Assembly: GCF_015240255.1 (NCBI RefSeq)
Contig: NZ_CP061205.1
Location: 744,001 to 808,000, forward strand
From: Kordiimonas pumila
GTDB lineage: Bacteria; Pseudomonadota; Alphaproteobacteria; Sphingomonadales; Kordiimonadaceae
Direction of reading: 5' to 3'
Length of the DNA: 64,000 bases
Of the stretch, positions 63,578-64,000 are shown piece by piece (position 1 is the stretch's first letter; every line of letters begins with the position of its first letter). The translations under genes and the position numbers were made by a program. The notes beneath the pieces were generated by a model. The model had not been told where the DNA came from, ran no database searches, and saw only the letters and a list, made by a program, of their open reading frames with translations.

Positions 63578-64000
63578 ATGAGTCAAACAAGAAACAAAAA
63601 TCGTCCAAAGGTTGTTGTCACACGTAAATTGCCAGACAGTATTGAAACCCGTATGGCCGAGCTTTTCAACGTTACCCTAAACCTTGCAGACACACCTTTA
63701 ACGCAGGATGAGCTAAAAGCGGCCGTTGCTGAAGCCGATGTGCTGGTGCCTACTGTAACGGATACTATTGATTCGGATGTTCTCGCTGCCGCCGGTAAAA
63801 AACTGAAGCTGATTGCTAACTTTGGCGCGGGTGTTGATCATATTGATTTAGCGGCTGCCCACGAAAAAGGTATTACCGTTACAAACACGCCCGGTGTTTT
63901 AACAGAAGATACGGCTGACCTTGCAATGGCGCTTATTCTTTCTGTACCGCGCCGTTTGTTCGAAGGTGAGAAAATACTGCGTTCCGGTGACTGGACAGGC
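63578..64000 (+). CDS. D-isomer-specific 2-hydroxyacid dehydrogenase, glyoxylate reductase-like (5' part only)
   Basis: The first 141 codons of a gene cut by the window end. The N-terminal catalytic domain is recognisable: PKVVVTRKLPDSIETRMAEL, LIANFGAGVDHIDLAAAHEK, TNTPGVLTEDTADLAMALIL and the start of the NAD-binding part (PRRLFEGEKILRSGDW). These match the glyoxylate/hydroxypyruvate reductase group (GyaR), which reduces glyoxylate with NAD(P)H. The NAD-binding GxGxxG and catalytic Arg-Glu-His lie beyond the window. Confidence 0.9.
   Translation, partial: MSQTRNKNRPKVVVTRKLPDSIETRMAELFNVTLNLADTPLTQDELKAAVAEADVLVPTVTDTIDSDVLAAAGKKLKLIANFGAGVDHIDLAAAHEKGITVTNTPGVLTEDTADLAMALILSVPRRLFEGEKILRSGDWTG

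Noticed and set aside
1-64000. CRISPR arrays, insertion sequences, prophage or integrase genes, rRNA or tRNA genes
   Set aside because: No regularly spaced repeats, transposase or integrase frames, or structured RNA genes were seen in any part of the window.

Overview
The window is a stretch of alphaproteobacterial chromosome with no phage, insertion sequence, CRISPR array, rRNA or tRNA gene that I can see. The assignment rests on gene families and order: the rimP-nusA-ylxR-infB-rbfA-truB-rpsO-pnp operon, the fur-plsC-miaB-phoH-ybeY-corC-lnt-trmB run, a MucR/Ros regulator, a DUF3126 protein, a RegB/RegA redox two-component pair and a Fur without the usual C-terminal CxxC zinc site. Something near Kordiimonadales or Emcibacterales is possible, but this is a guess from overall flavour. 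Coding is dense; no gap between genes exceeds about 250 bases.

Layout. 1-3.7 kb: a TadD-like TPR lipoprotein (cut by the window edge), a Sel1/SPOR protein, an orphan ParA with a small ribbon-helix-helix-like partner, and a DinB-family protein. 3.7-12.6 kb: a complete aerobic phenylacetate core, with a divergent TetR repressor, paaZ-paaG-paaJ and then paaABCDE. The two paa transcription units have promoters of the same design, with a palindrome covering the -35 element. 12.7-19.3 kb: an iron-starvation-type ECF sigma factor, a FecR anti-sigma, a TonB-dependent transducer with an N-terminal signalling domain, and a secreted DUF885 metallo-hydrolase. 19.3-23.8 kb: a MacA-MacB-TolC-like efflux operon.

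24-29.2 kb: an unusual signalling cluster, with a free-standing HPt protein, a membrane sensor whose HD-GYP domain has lost nearly all metal ligands, a LapG-like periplasmic cysteine protease and a soluble protein with a degenerate EAL (and perhaps GGDEF) domain. It looks like a c-di-GMP-sensing rather than c-di-GMP-degrading set, and is the best candidate here for something undescribed. 29.2-34.9 kb: a redox/respiration group with RegA, RegB, a CbiB-like membrane protein, an exported ankyrin protein, an SCO1/SenC copper chaperone, a YcgN protein, a YgjP-type metallopeptidase and a group III truncated haemoglobin. 34.9-41 kb: a class A PBP, Nfu, a polysaccharide deacetylase, a RutE-type nitroreductase, TsaB, RimI and a TusA-like protein.

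41-60.7 kb: conserved housekeeping, namely MucR, Fur, PlsC, MiaB, PhoH, YbeY, CorC, Lnt, TrmB, a palindrome-rich leader, then the rimP-nusA-infB-pnp translation and RNA-decay operon and a nitronate monooxygenase-like enzyme. 60.8-64 kb: a degenerate receiver protein, a GNAT, a MarR-GNAT fusion with a perfect operator-like palindrome, an SH3-domain exported protein and the start of a D-2-hydroxyacid dehydrogenase that runs off the window.
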